The notes beneath the pieces are model-generated. The model searched no databases, was not told the DNA's origin, and saw nothing but the letters and a program-made list of their open reading frames with translations. Below are positions 63,403 to 64,000 of a stretch of DNA of 64,000 bases, one piece after another. Within the stretch, counting starts at the first letter, position 1, and each line of letters opens with the position of its first letter. Source of the stretch: Polaribacter tangerinus (GTDB lineage Bacteria > Bacteroidota > Bacteroidia > Flavobacteriales > Flavobacteriaceae); contig NZ_CP150668.1 in the NCBI RefSeq assembly GCF_038024095.1, forward strand, positions 1,922,001 through 1,986,000. The letters are read 5' to 3'. The position numbers and the translations under genes were made by a program.

Positions 63403-64000
<598 letters not shown>

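Overview
The window comes from the chromosome of an AT-rich marine-type flavobacterium (Bacteroidota, family Flavobacteriaceae). The evidence is the TAnnTTTG promoter boxes in front of many genes, A-rich leaders in place of Shine-Dalgarno sites, a SusC/SusD pair, a type IX secretion sorting tail, and core genes of flavobacterial type (cysteine-free L32, DUF3127, DsbD with a fused thioredoxin domain). I cannot name the genus from sequence alone.

Bases 1-31,700 are mostly ordinary core genome. In order: the start of riboflavin synthase (ribE, leftward); pdxA; the yceD-rpmF-fabH-accB-accC lipid-synthesis block; a histidine-phosphotransfer protein plus LytTR response regulator; four tandem small-RNA genes; comM; ppc; a leftward pabB-(79 aa protein)-tilS-dsbD run; lpd; a haem-binding c-type protein with a glycosyltransferase; an M3 peptidase; purK-purE; greA; a HIT protein; a sensor kinase; a flavin reductase with a DUF3127 protein; a DUF58 protein; and tRNA-Asp.

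Bases 31,700-33,000 are a scarred boundary. They hold two decayed copies of the 3' end of a small membrane-protein gene and an IS6-type element that has lost its C-terminal half.

Bases 33,000-64,000 are one large polysaccharide utilisation locus (PUL), still open at the right edge. An AraC-type regulator faces away from a SusE/F-like lipoprotein, SusC and SusD. Then come two GH30-type enzymes, a GH-A-fold glycosidase I cannot place, three sulfatases, an SGNH hydrolase, an MFS sugar transporter, two related GH2 enzymes, a cytosolic DUF5107-TPR protein, a GH16 endo-hydrolase, a secreted binding protein with a type IX tail, and the start of a LacZ-like GH2. Almost all enzymes carry lipoprotein or export signals. 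The set fits breakdown of a sulfated, probably galactose-containing algal polysaccharide. The reading is surface cutting by GH16/GH30, de-sulfation, exo-trimming by GH2, import by SusCD and the MFS carrier, and further work inside the cell. The substrate is an inference.

The two most notable signals are non-coding. (1) Four tandem copies of a roughly 90-100 nt RNA follow the HPt/LytTR pair. Each has a 5' hairpin that covaries between copies, an almost invariant G-rich single-stranded core and its own terminator. The layout resembles the Vibrio LuxU-LuxO-Qrr relay, but with a LytTR regulator. (2) A 27-bp element recurs at exactly the same distance from the -7 box in front of the two PUL transcription units, and is a candidate activator site.
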